DNA of 64,000 nt from positions 5,451,586 to 5,515,585 of the forward strand of contig NC_134528.1 in assembly GCF_027942865.1 (NCBI RefSeq). Direction: 5' to 3'. The translations under genes were made by a program, and so were the position numbers. Below are positions 62,786 to 64,000 of this stretch, piece by piece. Numbering within the stretch: position 1 is the first letter of the stretch; each line of letters begins with the position of its first letter. This DNA is from Odontesthes bonariensis. Its lineage: Eukaryota > Chordata > Actinopteri > Atheriniformes > Atherinopsidae. A model generated the notes under the pieces. The model did no database searches, was not told the origin of the DNA, and was given only the letters and a program-made list of their open reading frames with translations.

Positions 62786-64000
62786 TCACTTCCTGGGGTG
62801 GAAGACCATGAGAGGCCTGTCTTCAATCTTCTGCCAGGGGCTCTTCTTGTTCCCGTCCTTGTCGTCGGGGTCGTCCTCGGGACTGGTCATGGAGTCGCGG
62901 CGGTTCTCGCTGTTGCTGCTGCGGCTGCTGTTCACGCGGCTGCGTCCTCTCCTGGGGATGGTGGATCCTCGCGAGGACGGCCCCTCGTCCAACAGAGGGG
63001 TGAGGGAATTTTCTTCAGGCGACACCGGGCGCCCCTCGCTGCTGCTGGGCTCGCTGTGGTCGGGGTAGGCCAGCTTGGAGTAACTCTTCCCGCCGCCGCT
63101 GCTCACCCCGTGGCCCTTCCGTCCTCCCGTCCCCCAGCGATCGTCTTTTCCCTTTCGGTTGGCAGCTGATTTTCGTTCTTGGGACTCAAGAGGTGGTTCC
63201 AGGTTGATGTCTCGTGGAGCACCACCGGAACCGCCTCCAAATCCACCGCCACTGAGGTCGTTCCCAGCATCTATGTACGAGTGGCGCACATGAGCGTTGT
63301 TGCGTCCATCGAGGGAGATGAACCACGCCCGCGGGTGCTGTTTAACACCCAGTTCCAGCAGCTTCTTCTCGGTCAGAGCCTGCAGTTCGCCATTCATCTG
63401 CGCCATGGTGGAGTCGTTGAAGAGCACGGGGATGGTCACGGCTCCCCCGGAGGAGTCGGACGCCCAGCTCGGCTCCTCCGAGTCGTCCCCTTGGGATCCA
63501 CCTTGCTGTTGCTGGCCTTGTTTCTGGGAGTGGTGGTGATGGTGCTGCTGGCCTCCTCCCATCTGCGCGCCGTCCTTGTCCTGGTCCTTCTGGTCCTTGC
63601 CATCTTTACCGGAGAACTCAGACGGCAGGCGCATGTAGTGGGCGGGGATAACGAGTGTCGGCACCATGCTCCGGTACATGTTCTCCTTCATCTGGTCGAT
63701 GGAGCTGCAGAAGATGATCTGCCCTGGTTGGGTGTTGAGCGAGGTGGGTCTGGCGAGGCTGTCTGCCGCCGCCGCAGAATATTCTGGAGGTTTGTCGGAC
63801 TGACTTGGCACGTAGCCCTGGAAGCGAGGCGGGGACGGGGGATCGGACGAGTATCCCCGATTGTCGTTGGCATTGTGGTGTCTGTGATATTCAGACTCCT
63901 TGCTCTCCTTTGGGCTGTAGCTCCGGTTGTAGTCTTCATGCAGCAAAGGGTTGTCCAGGTTGTTGGTCTCTGTGGCCCGTGTCACCTTCATCGGGAAGCT
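62786..64000 (-). CDS. fam171a2: FAM171A2-like cytoplasmic tail, last exon, 5' part outside window
   Basis: The final 404 codons of a FAM171-family single-pass membrane protein, open to the window edge, with stop at 62788-62786. The family blocks are SFPMKVTRATETNNLDNPLL, RGYSSDPPSPPRFQGYVPSQ, PGQIIFCSSIDQMKENMYRS and MVPTLVIPAHYMRLPSEFSG, ending KIEDRPLMVFHPRK. Low-complexity insertions include a His run (QQHHHHHSQKQGQQQQ) and a Gly run. The ectodomain and membrane segment are off-window. Position next to grn matches human GRN-FAM171A2, which supports A2 over A1. Confidence 0.93.
   Translation of the reverse strand, partial: SFPMKVTRATETNNLDNPLLHEDYNRSYSPKESKESEYHRHHNANDNRGYSSDPPSPPRFQGYVPSQSDKPPEYSAAAADSLARPTSLNTQPGQIIFCSSIDQMKENMYRSMVPTLVIPAHYMRLPSEFSGKDGKDQKDQDKDGAQMGGGQQHHHHHSQKQGQQQQGGSQGDDSEEPSWASDSSGGAVTIPVLFNDSTMAQMNGELQALTEKKLLELGVKQHPRAWFISLDGRNNAHVRHSYIDAGNDLSGGGFGGGSGGAPRDINLEPPLESQERKSAANRKGKDDRWGTGGRKGHGVSSGGGKSYSKLAYPDHSEPSSSEGRPVSPEENSLTPLLDEGPSSRGSTIPRRGRSRVNSSRSSNSENRRDSMTSPEDDPDDKDGNKKSPWQKIEDRPLMVFHPRK

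Noticed and set aside
62744..63169. Plus-strand 141-codon ORF
   Set aside because: Shadow of the GC-rich fam171a2 coding exon on the other strand.

Overview
The window is vertebrate nuclear DNA from a ray-finned fish, most likely a spiny-rayed (acanthomorph) teleost. The evidence is spliced genes with GT-AG introns, a progranulin gene of fish type, and dense teleost repeats: hAT, Tc1, TTAA-target and other miniature inverted-repeat elements, L2-like and L1-like LINE fragments, and minisatellites. The species cannot be fixed from this sequence. I see no bacterial genes, CRISPR array, tRNA or rRNA.

Three protein genes lie head to tail on the minus strand. From right to left these are: (1) 64,000-62,786, the last coding exon of a FAM171A-family gene, best match FAM171A2, running off the right edge; (2) 55,229-29,669, a complete progranulin gene (grn) of 15 coding exons and 791 codons; (3) 20,249-400, map3k14 (NF-kB-inducing kinase, NIK), 13 coding exons and 911 codons, whose last exon is beyond the left edge. 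MAP3K14, GRN and FAM171A2 are also on one human chromosome arm (17q21), so this is partly conserved synteny. Splice phases were worked out by hand and close in frame across every junction.

The kinase sits in the non-canonical NF-kB pathway. Progranulin is a secreted and lysosomal growth factor precursor, and FAM171A2 is a single-pass membrane protein linked to progranulin biology in humans. No operon-like relation is implied. A strong CTCF-type motif and a GC-rich promoter-like block at about 27.56-27.83 kb separate grn from map3k14.

Most remaining DNA is introns and spacers filled with mobile elements. Several hAT-like insertions keep exact or near-exact 8-bp target duplications, one element has a 9-bp duplication, and one TTAA element forms a 653-bp near-perfect palindrome inside grn. 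Minisatellites have 44-bp (about 30 copies), 33-bp (about 21), 37-bp (4) and about 23-bp units. The points most worth a second look are a granulin half-module lacking its N-terminal half, NIK kinase-loop substitutions with a GC-AG intron, transposon ends next to splice donors, and the fold-back elements. I found no clearly new multi-gene system.
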